A stretch of DNA of 64,000 bases from Thermoflexus sp042408815 (GTDB lineage Bacteria; Chloroflexota; Anaerolineae; Thermoflexales; Thermoflexaceae): assembly GCF_042408815.1 (NCBI RefSeq), contig NZ_JBHOQR010000014.1, positions 1-64,000 on the forward strand, given 5' to 3'. The notes beneath the pieces are model-generated. The model did no database searches and was not told the origin of the DNA. It was given only the letters and a program-made list of their open reading frames with translations. The position numbers and the translations under genes were made by a program. Shown piece after piece: positions 1 through 9,040 of this stretch; the stretch's first letter is position 1, and each line of letters begins with the position of its first letter.

Positions 1-135
1 CACATACTCCGCTAACCCCCGCAACGATAACACCTTCGTAATCGCCGACGTCAGCGTCGTCTTCCCATGATCAATATGCCCAATCGTCCCTACATTCACA
101 TGCGGCTTCGCCCGCACAAACACCGCCTTCGACAT
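1..135 (-). CDS. tuf: Elongation factor Tu, N-terminal fragment (runs off window)
   Basis: The first 45 codons of EF-Tu, the GTPase that carries aminoacyl-tRNA to the ribosome, are read on the minus strand from an ATG at 135. The translation starts MSKAVFVRAKPHVNVGTIGH and continues with the P-loop GHIDHGKTTL, typical of EF-Tu. A GGAGG ribosome binding site lies about 7 bases upstream. The gene follows fusA with a 43-base gap, so it is the last visible member of an rpsG-fusA-tuf transcript. The remainder lies outside the window, before position 1. Confidence 0.96.
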   Translation of the reverse strand, partial: MSKAVFVRAKPHVNVGTIGHIDHGKTTLTSAITKVLSLRGLAEYV

Positions 136-178
136 CGTTGCACCTCCCTAAGGTGATCTGGATGCAAGATCCTTGCCG

Positions 179-2278
179 CTATCGGCCTACCGGCTTCTTC
201 TCACCCGCTCGAATGATCGATTCCGCGATGTGCGGCGGCACCTCAGCGTAATGGTCGAATTCCATCGAGAAAGTGCCGCGGCCCTGGGTGATCGAGCGCA
301 GGGTGGTCGCATAGCCGAACATCTCGGCCAGCGGCACCAGCGCCCGGATGGCCTGGATGCCTTTCCCTCGGTTCTCGATCCCCTGGATCTGAGCCCGACG
401 GGAGGAGAGATCCCCCACCACATCGCCAGTGTAGGTCTCCGGGACGATGACCTCCACACGCATGATGGGTTCGAGCAGCACCGGAGCGGCCTTCTCCGCC
501 GCGTTCCGGAGCGCCAGCGAGGCCGCCACCTTGAAGGCCATCTCCGAGGAGTCCACCTCGTGATAGGAGCCGCCGACCAGCGTGGCCCGGATATCCGTCA
601 GCGGATACCCGGCCAGCACCCCGGCCTCCATCGCCTCGATCAGGCCCTTCTCGATGGCCGGGATGAACTCCTTAGGGATAATCCCGCCGACGGTGGCATC
701 AACGAACTCAAACCCCTTGCCCCGTTCCAAGGGCTCGAAATCGATGATCACGTGCCCATACTGGCCCCGGCCGCCCGTCTGCCGCACGAAACGCCCCTCC
801 ACGCCCTTCACCGGCCGGGTGAACGTCTCCCGATAAGCCACCCGCGGGCGCCCCACATTCGCCTGCACCCGGAACTCCCGCTTCATCCGCTCGATCAGGA
901 CCTCCAGGTGCAACTCCCCCATCCCGGAGATGATGGTCTGGCCCGTTTCCGGATCCGTGCGGACCCGGAAAGTCGGATCCTCCTCCGCCAGTTTGCGCAG
1001 GGCCTCGCTCAGGCGATCCTGATCCGCTATCGTCTTGGGCTCGATGGCTACGGAGACCACCGGCTCCGGGAAGGTGATGCTTTCCAGGATAATCGGAGCT
1101 TCCGGATCGCACAGGGTGTCGCCGGTGAATGTATCCTTCAGGCCCAGCGTGGCCGCGATATCCCCTGCATAGACCTCTTTGATCTCCTCCCGACGATCCG
1201 CATGCATCCGCAGGACCCGACCCACACGCTCCCGCTTGTTCCCACGAGTGGAGTTGGTGATCTGCTGGCCTGCCGTGATCTTCCCCGAATAGACCCGGAA
1301 ATAGACCAGACGACCGACATATGGATCGGTCACCACTTTGAACACCAGCGCGGCCAGCGGGGCGTCGTCCGAAGCCGGCCGGGTTTCCTCTTGACCGGTG
1401 ATCGGATTCACCCCCCTCACGGGCGGGATATCCACGGGAGAGGGCAGGTAATCCACGATCGCGTCCAGCAGCGGCTGGATCCCTTTATTGCGGAGCGCGG
1501 AGCCGCACAGCACCGGGACCAGCTTTCCGGCGATCGTGGCCCGGCGGAGGGCGGCCCGGAGCTCTTCGGTGGTGATGGGCTCGCCCTCCAGGTATTTCAT
1601 CGTCAGCTCATCATCCGTCTCGGCGATCCGTTCCACCAGAGTCTCCCGGGCCTGCCGGGCTTCCTCCTCCAGGTCGGGGGGGATCGGTTCATAGGCCATC
1701 TGGGTCCCCAGCTCATCCACCCAGTAAATCGCCCGCATCTCCAGGAGATCCACCACCCCCCGGAAATCCGCCTCTGCCCCGATCGGGATCTGAATCGGAA
1801 CCGGATTCGCCCCCAGGCGATCCCGGATCATCTGGATCGTGTTCCAGAAATCCGCTCCCACCCGATCCATCTTGTTTACGAAACAGATGCGGGGAACACC
1901 GTAACGATCCGCCTGACGCCACACCGTCTCGGATTGAGGCTCCACCCCATGCACTGCGTCAAAAACAACGACACCCCCGTCCAGCACACGCAGGCTCCGT
2001 TGGACCTCAGCGGTGAAATCGATGTGCCCGGGGGTGTCGATGATGTTGATCTGGTGTCCCCGCCAGTAACAGGCTACTGTCGCAGCAGTGATGGTGATCC
2101 CCCGCTCGCGCTCCAGTTCCATATAATCCGTAACCGTGGTCCCCTCATCGACGGAGCCCAGCTTATAGGTTTTGCCGGTATAGAACAGGATGCGTTCGGT
2201 GGTGGTGGTTTTGCCCGCATCGATATGAGCGATGATTCCGATATTCCGAATCTTATCAATGGGAACTTCCCGCGGCAT
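179..2278 (-). CDS. fusA: Elongation factor G
   Basis: A 699-residue translational GTPase that drives translocation of tRNA and mRNA on the ribosome. The G domain is at the N-terminus: P-loop AHIDAGKTTTTE near residue 17, DTPGH (G3) and NKMD (G4). The length matches the family. I chose the ATG at 2278 (MPREVPIDKIRNIGI) over the upstream in-frame start at 2332, because the conserved sequence begins there and AAGGAG-type bases precede it. It is co-directional with rpsG upstream and tuf downstream. The gap to rpsG is unusually long (355 bases) and structured. A long open frame on the opposite strand is a GC-rich shadow. Confidence 0.98.
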   Translation of the reverse strand: MPREVPIDKIRNIGIIAHIDAGKTTTTERILFYTGKTYKLGSVDEGTTVTDYMELERERGITITAATVACYWRGHQINIIDTPGHIDFTAEVQRSLRVLDGGVVVFDAVHGVEPQSETVWRQADRYGVPRICFVNKMDRVGADFWNTIQMIRDRLGANPVPIQIPIGAEADFRGVVDLLEMRAIYWVDELGTQMAYEPIPPDLEEEARQARETLVERIAETDDELTMKYLEGEPITTEELRAALRRATIAGKLVPVLCGSALRNKGIQPLLDAIVDYLPSPVDIPPVRGVNPITGQEETRPASDDAPLAALVFKVVTDPYVGRLVYFRVYSGKITAGQQITNSTRGNKRERVGRVLRMHADRREEIKEVYAGDIAATLGLKDTFTGDTLCDPEAPIILESITFPEPVVSVAIEPKTIADQDRLSEALRKLAEEDPTFRVRTDPETGQTIISGMGELHLEVLIERMKREFRVQANVGRPRVAYRETFTRPVKGVEGRFVRQTGGRGQYGHVIIDFEPLERGKGFEFVDATVGGIIPKEFIPAIEKGLIEAMEAGVLAGYPLTDIRATLVGGSYHEVDSSEMAFKVAASLALRNAAEKAAPVLLEPIMRVEVIVPETYTGDVVGDLSSRRAQIQGIENRGKGIQAIRALVPLAEMFGYATTLRSITQGRGTFSMEFDHYAEVPPHIAESIIRAGEKKPVGR

Positions 2279-2633
2279 CTCTCCTTGCTCCTGTAACTCT
2301 GTCGGATGAGCTGGATGGACGCAATGGAACATTGAGGGGAAATCAAGCCCTTTCTCCTCTCCCTTGTTGTCCCGTCTGTCCCAAAAAGATTTTCCGGCCA
2401 GATGCCTTTAGCGGCTGGCCCATTTTTCGGAAACCGGCGGGAAACCAGCGGGTTGTTCAGCGACAGGGTCACGGCTCTAAGCCGTCTCGCCTGCCGCGAA
2501 CGGCCATCCTCTTCCACAGACCGACGCCGTTGGGCTTCTGCAGGAGAGCCCTTCCCCCGAGAGGGTTAACGGCGTAACGCCGATCCGGAAATCTCGGGAA
2601 GGGAACACCCTTCCCCAAGCCGGGATCGGCCGC
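2279..2633 (-). other. Structured rpsG-fusA intergenic spacer
   Basis: There are 355 bases without a credible gene between rpsG and fusA, where bacteria usually have a few tens. The part next to the rpsG stop folds into a nested hairpin: outer arms CCGATCC (2580-2586) and GGATCGG (2623-2629), inner arms GGGAAGGG (2596-2603) and CCCTTCCC (2608-2615). Nearer fusA, transcribed on the minus strand, GGCCAG and CTGGCC arms are followed by a T-run resembling a weak terminator. I found no convincing promoter here. It may be an attenuator or mRNA-processing region setting the S7:EF-G ratio; that role is inference. Confidence 0.5.
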
Positions 2634-3101
2634 TCACCACCGATAATGCGCAAAGGCCCGGTTGGCCTCCGCCATGCGATGGGTATCCTCACGTTTTTTA
2701 ACCGCCGCCCCCGTCCCATTGGCCGCGTCGATCAGCTCGGCCGCCAGCTTCTCGATCATTGACTTCCCAGGACGTTCCCGGGCAGCGTTCACAATCCAGC
2801 GCAGCGCTAAGCTGACCTGGCGATCCGGCGGCACCTCCAGAGGGATCTGATAGGTGGCACCGCCCACCCGGCGCGGGCGAACCTCCAACAGGGGCTTGGT
2901 GTTCGCCAGGGCTTTCTCAAAAATCTCCATGGCCGGCCGCCCGGTGCGGCGCTCGATTAAATCGAAAGCGCTGTAGACAATCCGCATCGCCAGGCTCTTT
3001 TTGCCATTCATCATCACTTTGTTGATCAGCTTGGCGACCAACACGCTGTTATAGCGGATATCAGGAGCGATCTCTCGTTTCGGTGCACGACCCCGTCGCA
3101 T
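2634..3101 (-). CDS. rpsG: 30S ribosomal protein S7
   Basis: A 155-residue S7 protein, which nucleates assembly of the 16S rRNA 3' domain and lies near the mRNA exit and E site. The start MRRGRAPKRE at 3101 has GGAAGGAG about 5 bases upstream; the longer in-frame version adds 17 residues unlike S7. The characteristic segments LINKVMMNGKKSLA and YQIPLEVPP are present, as is the family C-terminus FAHYRW. It is the first gene of the rpsG-fusA-tuf transcript. rpsL, its usual upstream partner, lies about 53 kb away at 56415-56846. Confidence 0.98.
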   Translation of the reverse strand: MRRGRAPKREIAPDIRYNSVLVAKLINKVMMNGKKSLAMRIVYSAFDLIERRTGRPAMEIFEKALANTKPLLEVRPRRVGGATYQIPLEVPPDRQVSLALRWIVNAARERPGKSMIEKLAAELIDAANGTGAAVKKREDTHRMAEANRAFAHYRW

Positions 3102-3288
3102 GGATCTCCTTCCTGTCGACCGAGATGCATTCGTCTGCCTCGGGGAGGACAAATGGATCTCCTCTGGATTCCGGAAGCTCCGAAGAGCCGTTCGTTACCA
3201 CCCTGCTGGGCTTGCCACACTGCGGAACGCCCTCGCAGCACGGCAGCGGGAGAGAGGATCCCGGGGAAGCCCTACCCGGCAGACGCAA
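3102..3288 (-). promoter_or_regulatory. 5' leader of rpsG operon
   Basis: This is the predicted untranslated leader between the consensus promoter and rpsG. It is GC-rich, lacks a plausible ORF and contains small inverted repeats such as GGCTCTTCGGAGC-type hairpins. S7 represses its own operon in E. coli, so an autoregulatory S7 site is possible, but I cannot show an S7-binding fold from the sequence. Confidence 0.4.
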
Positions 3289-3294
3289 CGCAAA

Positions 3295-3323
3295 ATTATA
3301 GCGGCAGAGGGAAAACCTGTCAA
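3295..3323 (-). promoter_or_regulatory. Consensus sigma70-type promoter of rpsG-fusA-tuf
   Basis: Read on the minus strand, TTGACA (3318-3323) and TATAAT (3295-3300) are separated by exactly 17 bases, so both hexamers match consensus. Transcription would start near 3288, giving a leader of about 187 bases before rpsG. Confidence 0.88.
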
Positions 3324-3338
3324 ACCACGCAAGAACGA

Positions 3339-3367
3339 GGTTCCAACGATCAGCGATCGCTGGAACC
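3339..3367 (-). terminator. 13-bp hairpin downstream of antiporter-like gene
   Basis: Arms at 3339-3351 and 3355-3367 pair over 13 bp with a single G-T wobble on the minus strand and a 3-base loop. The hairpin lies 27 bases after the stop of the 3394-4953 gene and just upstream of the rpsG promoter. There is no strong T-run, so it may be a weak terminator or an insulator between the two transcription units. Confidence 0.5.
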
Positions 3368-3393
3368 CGCTCCAATAACGTCCTTGAAAAGCG

Positions 3394-4953
3394 CTAGCGG
3401 GAAGTTTCCTGCCAGAAGAGGAAGAGAATCCCCGCGATCACCAGTGCCCACAGCCACATCACAGCGGGGTGGCTGAGAAATTCCAGACCCTGCTGCAAAG
3501 CCCTGGCAGGATGGGAGATGAGATGCGTGAGGCCCTCATACATCCATTCCAGCGATAGGAACGGACGCACCCGGGCCCAGCCCCGAGCCGCTGCGTGCAA
3601 CTTATCCGCCTGCCATAGGCCGATGATCCCCAGCCCGAGACTCGTGAGCAGGGGAAGGCGAAAAACCACCGGCACATCTTGCCAGGCCCCGAACAGCCCG
3701 CCCAGTGAGATCAACCCGAACATCCCTAGCGCCAGGGCAAGGCCATAAGCGGCTCGCCCGATTCGTTCGGAAGGCAGAGGCTCCTCCACCGCCCGAAGCC
3801 AGTCCCGGCATAGAGCGCCCAGCAGCAAAGCTGAGGGAATCGTCAGGAGGGGCCAGGCCCAGAAAGGCCATGCCTGAAAGGGAGCCACAGCGATCCGCAT
3901 GCCCGGCATCATGGGCAGGCCGGCGATCGTCAGGATCGCCGCCAGGGCCGGAACCCCCCACAGGGACGTTCGATCGAAGGGACGGCCAGCGAAGATCAGC
4001 GCAAAGCCAACCGGCCACAAGATGGCCGCCAGCGGAGCGACATCCGGATGGGCCAGCCCGGCCAGCGCCCACCAGGCGGCGCTTCCCCATGCCGCCTCCA
4101 CCAGCCCCGCCCGCGGATCAGGCTCCGCCCATGCCCAGAGTCCCCCCAGTAGAGCCGTCACCGCCAGAGCCGTGGCCACCCACGGCATCCCCGGCCATGC
4201 GCGGATCCAAGGGACAAGATGGCCCCATAGCATCAACCCCACGGCAGTCGGCAAGACATACAACAAGGCGACGCGATGGACCTCATCGGCCAGCTCCGGC
4301 GGGCGCCCGACATGAAACGGGTAAATATCCAGGCGGATCAGCACGGCGAGCACCAGGAAGGGGAGCGGAGCGATCCCCTCCATGCGGCTCCAGAAGAGGC
4401 TGTCGCCGGAACGCCAGATCTGCCAGGCCGCCGCCCAGAGGCTCAAAAGGGCTGCCCCGTTCACCAGGCCGGCCATAACCGCCCGATCCGCGACGGCCTG
4501 GCCCCGCCGAATCAGAAGGAAAGCCAGGAACATCGCGTCCAGGGCGGCCCAGGCCATGAGAAGGGTGAAGAGATCTGCCGTGAGGGCAGCCCCGGTGGCC
4601 ACAATCACCATCCCGAGGGCCAGGGCCCGCGGCCATCCCCGGCCCTGACCGGGATGGGCCACCCACATCCAGGCCACCAGGAGCCCAGCCAGCAGAACCC
4701 CCAGGCCCTGCCCCCAGACCGAAGGAGTGAGACGGAAGACCCAAGCCGTCTGAAAGACGGAGAAGGGCCGCTCCAGGCGCAGGGCAACTTCCTGGGGAGG
4801 CTGGCGCCACGCCAGCAGCCAGAGCCCCAGGGCTCCGGTGAGGGCGAGGCCCATGGCCAGGCTGGCCCCCCGCCGGCCGAGAAGCCGTCGCCCTACTCCA
4901 ACGCCCAGGATCCCGATCCCCATGGTTATCCACGCCAGGATAATCCACTCCAT
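3394..4953 (-). CDS. Divergent NuoL/M/N-MrpD-like membrane protein
   Basis: A 519-residue protein with about 13-14 hydrophobic segments covering nearly its whole length. The central IRLDIYPFHVGRPPE resembles the Lys-containing KxxxxPFHxWLPxA segment of proton-translocating antiporter-like subunits of complex I, Mrp antiporters and formate hydrogenlyases. The expected lysine is replaced by Arg here and the rest is strongly diverged. The ATG at 4953 (MEWIILAW) has a GGAGGAG site upstream and is preferred over 4983. No other complex I or Mrp subunit lies nearby, so it is an orphan. Its role is uncertain: possibly an ion-conducting subunit of a distributed complex. Family placement is by motif only. 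Confidence 0.6.
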   Translation of the reverse strand: MEWIILAWITMGIGILGVGVGRRLLGRRGASLAMGLALTGALGLWLLAWRQPPQEVALRLERPFSVFQTAWVFRLTPSVWGQGLGVLLAGLLVAWMWVAHPGQGRGWPRALALGMVIVATGAALTADLFTLLMAWAALDAMFLAFLLIRRGQAVADRAVMAGLVNGAALLSLWAAAWQIWRSGDSLFWSRMEGIAPLPFLVLAVLIRLDIYPFHVGRPPELADEVHRVALLYVLPTAVGLMLWGHLVPWIRAWPGMPWVATALAVTALLGGLWAWAEPDPRAGLVEAAWGSAAWWALAGLAHPDVAPLAAILWPVGFALIFAGRPFDRTSLWGVPALAAILTIAGLPMMPGMRIAVAPFQAWPFWAWPLLTIPSALLLGALCRDWLRAVEEPLPSERIGRAAYGLALALGMFGLISLGGLFGAWQDVPVVFRLPLLTSLGLGIIGLWQADKLHAAARGWARVRPFLSLEWMYEGLTHLISHPARALQQGLEFLSHPAVMWLWALVIAGILFLFWQETSR

Positions 4954-5086
4954 CGCTCTGAGTTCTCCTCCCCCCTTCATCAACCGCCACCATGCACACC
5001 GAAGCCTGAAGAATGGGCCCTTAACCTCGTGGGACCATTCCTTTCGAGGGGCCCCTTTTGGAGACCCTGATCAGATCACCGTTGGG

Positions 5087-7246
5087 CTAAGGCCCCTTCA
5101 TGATCACAGGAAGCCAGACGCGACGATCCAGGATCCGCTCCTCGATCCACACGAGGCGATTGTCCCCTTCATGGCTGAGGATGGCAAGCCGGGCAACGGG
5201 ATCAAAGACCATATCCCGCGGGAAGATCCCGGTGGTGATGATCTTCCGAACGCTGGGGCCCTCCAGGGCTGCGATCTGGAAATCGCCGGCCACATACGTT
5301 AGCCGGCTCCAGGGGCTGACCCAGATCCGACGGGGTTCGAAGGGGAGAGAGATGGTGAAGGCCCATTGCGTCCCGGTCAGCACGGCCACCTGACGGGTCC
5401 CACTCAAGGCCACGTAGACCCAGCCGGATTCCGGATCCGCCCCGAGGGCCACGGGCACCCCCCGGACCGTTCGACGGGCCACGCGCGTGGGGCCCTCCAG
5501 GATCCACACCGTGCCGGTGGTCCCGATCCCAGATCCCACATAGGCCAGGCCGTTCGCCGGCTGCACCGTTAGGGCCCGGGGAGGATACACTTCCCCCGTC
5601 GTGGTCAGCCAGAAAGAAGCCGTGATGGGATTGGTCAAAGAGAAAACCGCCACCTGAGCGCTGCCCCTCACATAGAGGTAATGGCGTCCAGGATCCACCG
5701 CGATCTCCTCAACGGGAAGCCAGAACGGCATGTCCCCGATCGGAAGGGTGTGGACCGTCGTCCCCGTGATCGCCAGCAGCCACGGCTGGTCCGAGGCCCC
5801 TCCCCAGACCACGCCATGCGCCGGATCCGAAAACAGGGTCGAGACAGAAGCGCTCAGGGGCTGGGTGATCCATTCTCCCTCGCGAAGGATCCATAACAAC
5901 GGGAACTGAGGATGCGCCACATATACCCATCCGGTTCCCGCGTCCACCGTCATCCATCGTTTCGAAGGCAAAAGAATCGAAGAGCTCCATGGGGCAAGAT
6001 GACTAACCGTTAGGACTTCAGTTCCGGACAGGACATACAATGTGCCTTCGAACGTGTTCAGGGCGTAAAGCCGCTTCCCGTCGGGAGAGAGCGCCAGGGA
6101 GCCTAGGCCGAACCCATTTGGGTATTCGGCAACCGGAGTGGTCCGACTGAGCACCCGAAGATCCGTGGACAGCCCGGGCTCGGATGCCTTCCCGGTTATG
6201 TAGACCCACTGGGAGGGGGTGGCCGCGATGAAGCGAGGACGAACGGGCATGGGGATCACGGTTAAGCGGGACAGCTCGCGGGAGAAGATGTGGATCTCTT
6301 GATCGAAGAAAGCCCCCACCACGATCTCCCCAGAGGAGGGGATGACACCGATCGGATTGTAACCGTGCGGGAAGGGAATACGGGTGATCACCTCCGTCCG
6401 CGAGAGGACCGTGATGAAATCCGGAATCTGATGGGTCGCATACGCTCGCTCGCTATCTGGATCCACCGCGATCTCGTGGGTCTCGGTCACCGGGAGGGTG
6501 GCGCTCACCGAGCGGCCGTGGAGGATCTTCATCTCGTTCTCGCTGGCCACATAGGTGAGGCGGCTGTAAGGATGATAGACGATGAAGCGAAGGGAGCCAT
6601 TCAGAGGAAGGGAGGCCACCCGCTCCGTCCCGTTCAGGATCCACAGCCTCTGGGTGCCGGTGTAAACGCCCAGATACAGATCCCCGCTCTCCGGATGCGG
6701 GACTGGAAGAGACGCGCCGGGAGCGCTCATGATCGTTAGAACGGACGTGGCGCTGATGACGGCCAGGTGGGTCGAGATCGGCGGATAGGGGTCTGCCTGC
6801 ATGGTCACATACAGCAGCTGGGTCCGGGGATGGAAAACCCCTCCAGTCACCGTATACGGCAGGTTCACCCACGCGATCGGGATGGTCCCGCTCATGATCA
6901 CCACCGAGCGGCCATCCGCTGTGAACCAGTGCGGGGTTTGCGCATGGAAACTCATGGCGCAGAAGCCGGGCACGATCTCCCGGAGCGCGGCGCCCCGGAG
7001 GACGGTGGCCCCGCCGGCCCGGCAGATCCACACATCTCCGGAGACCGGATGGACTCTGGCGACCCCCGGAGATAAGCCCGGTCCGGGATCCAGGAGGGTT
7101 TCGGCGAGGGGAACCGGGACCACCGGATCCGAGGGGGAGGCGATCGAAACGGAGAAATGGTTTGCCTGGATGGGCTGGAGACCGATCAGGGCGGCCAGCA
7201 ACAGGAAACCGCTGAGGACAAGACCTCCCACGAGAAGGATGCGCAT
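5087..7246 (-). CDS. Secreted YVTN/WD40-like beta-propeller protein
   Basis: A 719-residue protein with an N-terminal hydrophobic signal or anchor (residues 1-28, MRILLVGGLVLSGFLLLAA) followed by many 40-50-residue repeats. The repeats carry motifs such as LYVTxx, VWILxG, GWVYVA and RLTYVA, as in seven-bladed YVTN/YncE or NHL-like propellers; the length suggests two propellers. No catalytic motif is evident. It probably sits at the cell surface and may bind ligand or partner proteins; the function is unknown. It is transcribed away from mgsA and has no obvious operon partner. Confidence 0.65.
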   Translation of the reverse strand: MRILLVGGLVLSGFLLLAALIGLQPIQANHFSVSIASPSDPVVPVPLAETLLDPGPGLSPGVARVHPVSGDVWICRAGGATVLRGAALREIVPGFCAMSFHAQTPHWFTADGRSVVIMSGTIPIAWVNLPYTVTGGVFHPRTQLLYVTMQADPYPPISTHLAVISATSVLTIMSAPGASLPVPHPESGDLYLGVYTGTQRLWILNGTERVASLPLNGSLRFIVYHPYSRLTYVASENEMKILHGRSVSATLPVTETHEIAVDPDSERAYATHQIPDFITVLSRTEVITRIPFPHGYNPIGVIPSSGEIVVGAFFDQEIHIFSRELSRLTVIPMPVRPRFIAATPSQWVYITGKASEPGLSTDLRVLSRTTPVAEYPNGFGLGSLALSPDGKRLYALNTFEGTLYVLSGTEVLTVSHLAPWSSSILLPSKRWMTVDAGTGWVYVAHPQFPLLWILREGEWITQPLSASVSTLFSDPAHGVVWGGASDQPWLLAITGTTVHTLPIGDMPFWLPVEEIAVDPGRHYLYVRGSAQVAVFSLTNPITASFWLTTTGEVYPPRALTVQPANGLAYVGSGIGTTGTVWILEGPTRVARRTVRGVPVALGADPESGWVYVALSGTRQVAVLTGTQWAFTISLPFEPRRIWVSPWSRLTYVAGDFQIAALEGPSVRKIITTGIFPRDMVFDPVARLAILSHEGDNRLVWIEERILDRRVWLPVIMKGP

Positions 7247-7449
7247 GGAGCGACCTCCAACCTTTCAGAGCTCCACGGAGGGGAAGCATCCGGCTCCCAG
7301 TATAACCGGAGGACGTTCCCGATGGGAATCGGAGAGCAGGCGAGAAGCCCCGGATGTTCCGGAGCTCGTGAACCGCGTGGCCGGCCCTCCCCCGCATCCG
7401 ATTGAGCTAAACTCGATAAGGAAATCCATCCTCATCCGGATCGCCGGCC

Positions 7450-7824
7450 ATGCCCAAGCGGATCGCGATCATCGCCCACGATGGAAAGAAAGGGGAGCTG
7501 GTGGAGTGGGCCCGGCACGAGCGGGACCGCCTGGCCCGCTATGATCTGGTGGCGACGGCGACAACTGGGCGCACGCTCCAGGAAGCCCTGGGCCTGGAAG
7601 TGGCCTGCGTCCGCTCCGGTCCCCAGGGAGGGGATGCCCAGATCGCCGCGATGGTGGTAGAGGGGAAGATCGACGCCGTGATTTTCCTGGTGGATCCCCT
7701 TTATGCCCACCCCCACGAACCGGACATCCGCACAGTGATGCGGCTGTGCAATGTGCATAACGTTCCGCTGGCCACCAACCTGGCCACCGCCTCGATGGTC
7801 CTCCGGGGGCTGGAGGAAGGATGA
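7450..7824 (+). CDS. mgsA: Methylglyoxal synthase
   Basis: A 124-residue cytosolic lyase converting dihydroxyacetone phosphate to methylglyoxal and phosphate, a bypass of lower glycolysis that relieves sugar-phosphate stress. The family signature SGPQGGDAQIAAM (catalytic Asp and phosphate-binding region) and the DPLYAHPHEPDIRT segment are present. The length is at the short end of the family (about 125-155). Its stop overlaps the start of the next gene (ATGA), so the two are translationally coupled. The ribosome binding site is weak; the start is set by the conserved KRIAIIAHD N-terminus. Confidence 0.93.
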   Translation: MPKRIAIIAHDGKKGELVEWARHERDRLARYDLVATATTGRTLQEALGLEVACVRSGPQGGDAQIAAMVVEGKIDAVIFLVDPLYAHPHEPDIRTVMRLCNVHNVPLATNLATASMVLRGLEEG

Positions 7825-8999
7825 GCCGGCGCCGCTGGCTGTTCTGGCTGGTCCTGGATCTCGTGGCCCTGGCCGTTCTGATCTGGATCGATCGGTCGCT
7901 GGGGGCGAACCGTTCGCCAATCGGTGAAGGCGCTCCCCCCACCCCGACTCCCTCCGCGGCTCATTATGCTCAGCAGGCAGAAGCCGCCTACCGGGCAGGG
8001 GATCTCCGGCGGGCAGAGGAAAGCTACCGGCTGGCCCTTTCCCTGGAACCCGAAAATCCAGCCCGGTATCCTCCTCTGATCCGCCTTCTGGCGTTCAGCA
8101 ATCGCCTGGAAGAAGCAGCAACCTGGATGGAACGCGCCCGACGGCTGGCCCCGGAGGATCCCATGGTCCTCGGGATGGCGACGCTGATCCTGGACTGGCA
8201 GGGGAAGATCCCGGAAGCGCTCCAGGCGGGGGAGCAGGCCATCGCCCGGGCACCGGAATCCGCCCCCCTCCACGCCTATCTGGCGGAAGCCTACGCGGAC
8301 GCCCATCGTCCGCAAGCGGCCCTGGCTGCGGCCCAGAAAGCCCTGTCCCTGGATCCAGAACATCCGGACGCCCATCGAGCGCTGGGCTATGTGTATGAGA
8401 CGATGGGGCGCTACGCCGAGGCCATGGCGGCCTATCGGGAAGCCCTGACCCGGGACCCCCATATGGTGATCGTTTGGCTGGCCCTGGGGCGCAACGCCCT
8501 GGTTCTTCGCCAGACCCCAGTCGCGGTGGAGGCGTTCCAGCGAGCGGCCGCCCTGCGGCCTGAGGACCCGCGGGTTCTGGATGAGCTGGGCTGGCTCTAT
8601 TACAACCTAGGGCGTCTGGAGGAGGCCCAGCAAACCCTGGAGCGGGCGCGAACCTATGGCCCCGATGACTGGCGGATCCTTTACCATCTGGGGATCATCC
8701 TGTATGCCCGCCGCCGGTATGAGGAGGTCGTTCGGGAGGATCATCTCCCCCGAGGCATCGCCCGGCTCCAGGAGGTCCTGCGCCAAGAAGGAAAGGCCTG
8801 CACCCCAGAGACGGTGAGCGAGGAACCCCGTTGCGCCCGTCTGGTGGAGATGGCCTACATCCTGGGGCTCTCTCAGTATTATCTGGGGGATTGCGAAAAG
8901 GCGCGCCCCTGGTTCGCGCTTGCGCTTTCCCTCTCGCCCCAGGAGGAAAACGCATCGAAGGGCCTTCGATTGTGCGAGGAAAGCCACGGACGGCCGTAG
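7821..8999 (+). CDS. Membrane-anchored TPR protein
   Basis: A 392-residue protein with one N-terminal transmembrane segment (about residues 6-26), then a Pro/Thr-rich linker and at least seven TPR units. Examples are YRAGDLRRAEESYRLALSL, YETMGRYAEAMAAYREAL and YYNLGRLEEAQQTLERA. TPR arrays scaffold protein-protein contacts; no enzymatic domain is seen. It overlaps mgsA by 4 bases and is followed 41 bases later by a GT39-type glycosyltransferase, suggesting a short operon in which it may support envelope assembly. That link is inferred from position only. Confidence 0.8.
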   Translation: MSRRRWLFWLVLDLVALAVLIWIDRSLGANRSPIGEGAPPTPTPSAAHYAQQAEAAYRAGDLRRAEESYRLALSLEPENPARYPPLIRLLAFSNRLEEAATWMERARRLAPEDPMVLGMATLILDWQGKIPEALQAGEQAIARAPESAPLHAYLAEAYADAHRPQAALAAAQKALSLDPEHPDAHRALGYVYETMGRYAEAMAAYREALTRDPHMVIVWLALGRNALVLRQTPVAVEAFQRAAALRPEDPRVLDELGWLYYNLGRLEEAQQTLERARTYGPDDWRILYHLGIILYARRRYEEVVREDHLPRGIARLQEVLRQEGKACTPETVSEEPRCARLVEMAYILGLSQYYLGDCEKARPWFALALSLSPQEENASKGLRLCEESHGRP

Positions 9000-9040
9000 T
9001 GGAGATCCCGGATCCGCTTTTTCATCTCCGGCAAACTCTC

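Noticed and set aside
173..2296. A 707-codon open frame on the plus strand opposite fusA.
   Set aside because: The plus-strand product is Arg/His/Asp-rich without motifs and is an exact antisense of EF-G, a common artefact of high-GC codon use.
3190..3220. T-box-like AGGGTGGTAACG on the minus strand in the rpsG leader.
   Set aside because: The antiterminator consensus (GGGTGGNACCGCG) is not met, and no specifier-loop or T-box stem I architecture is seen.
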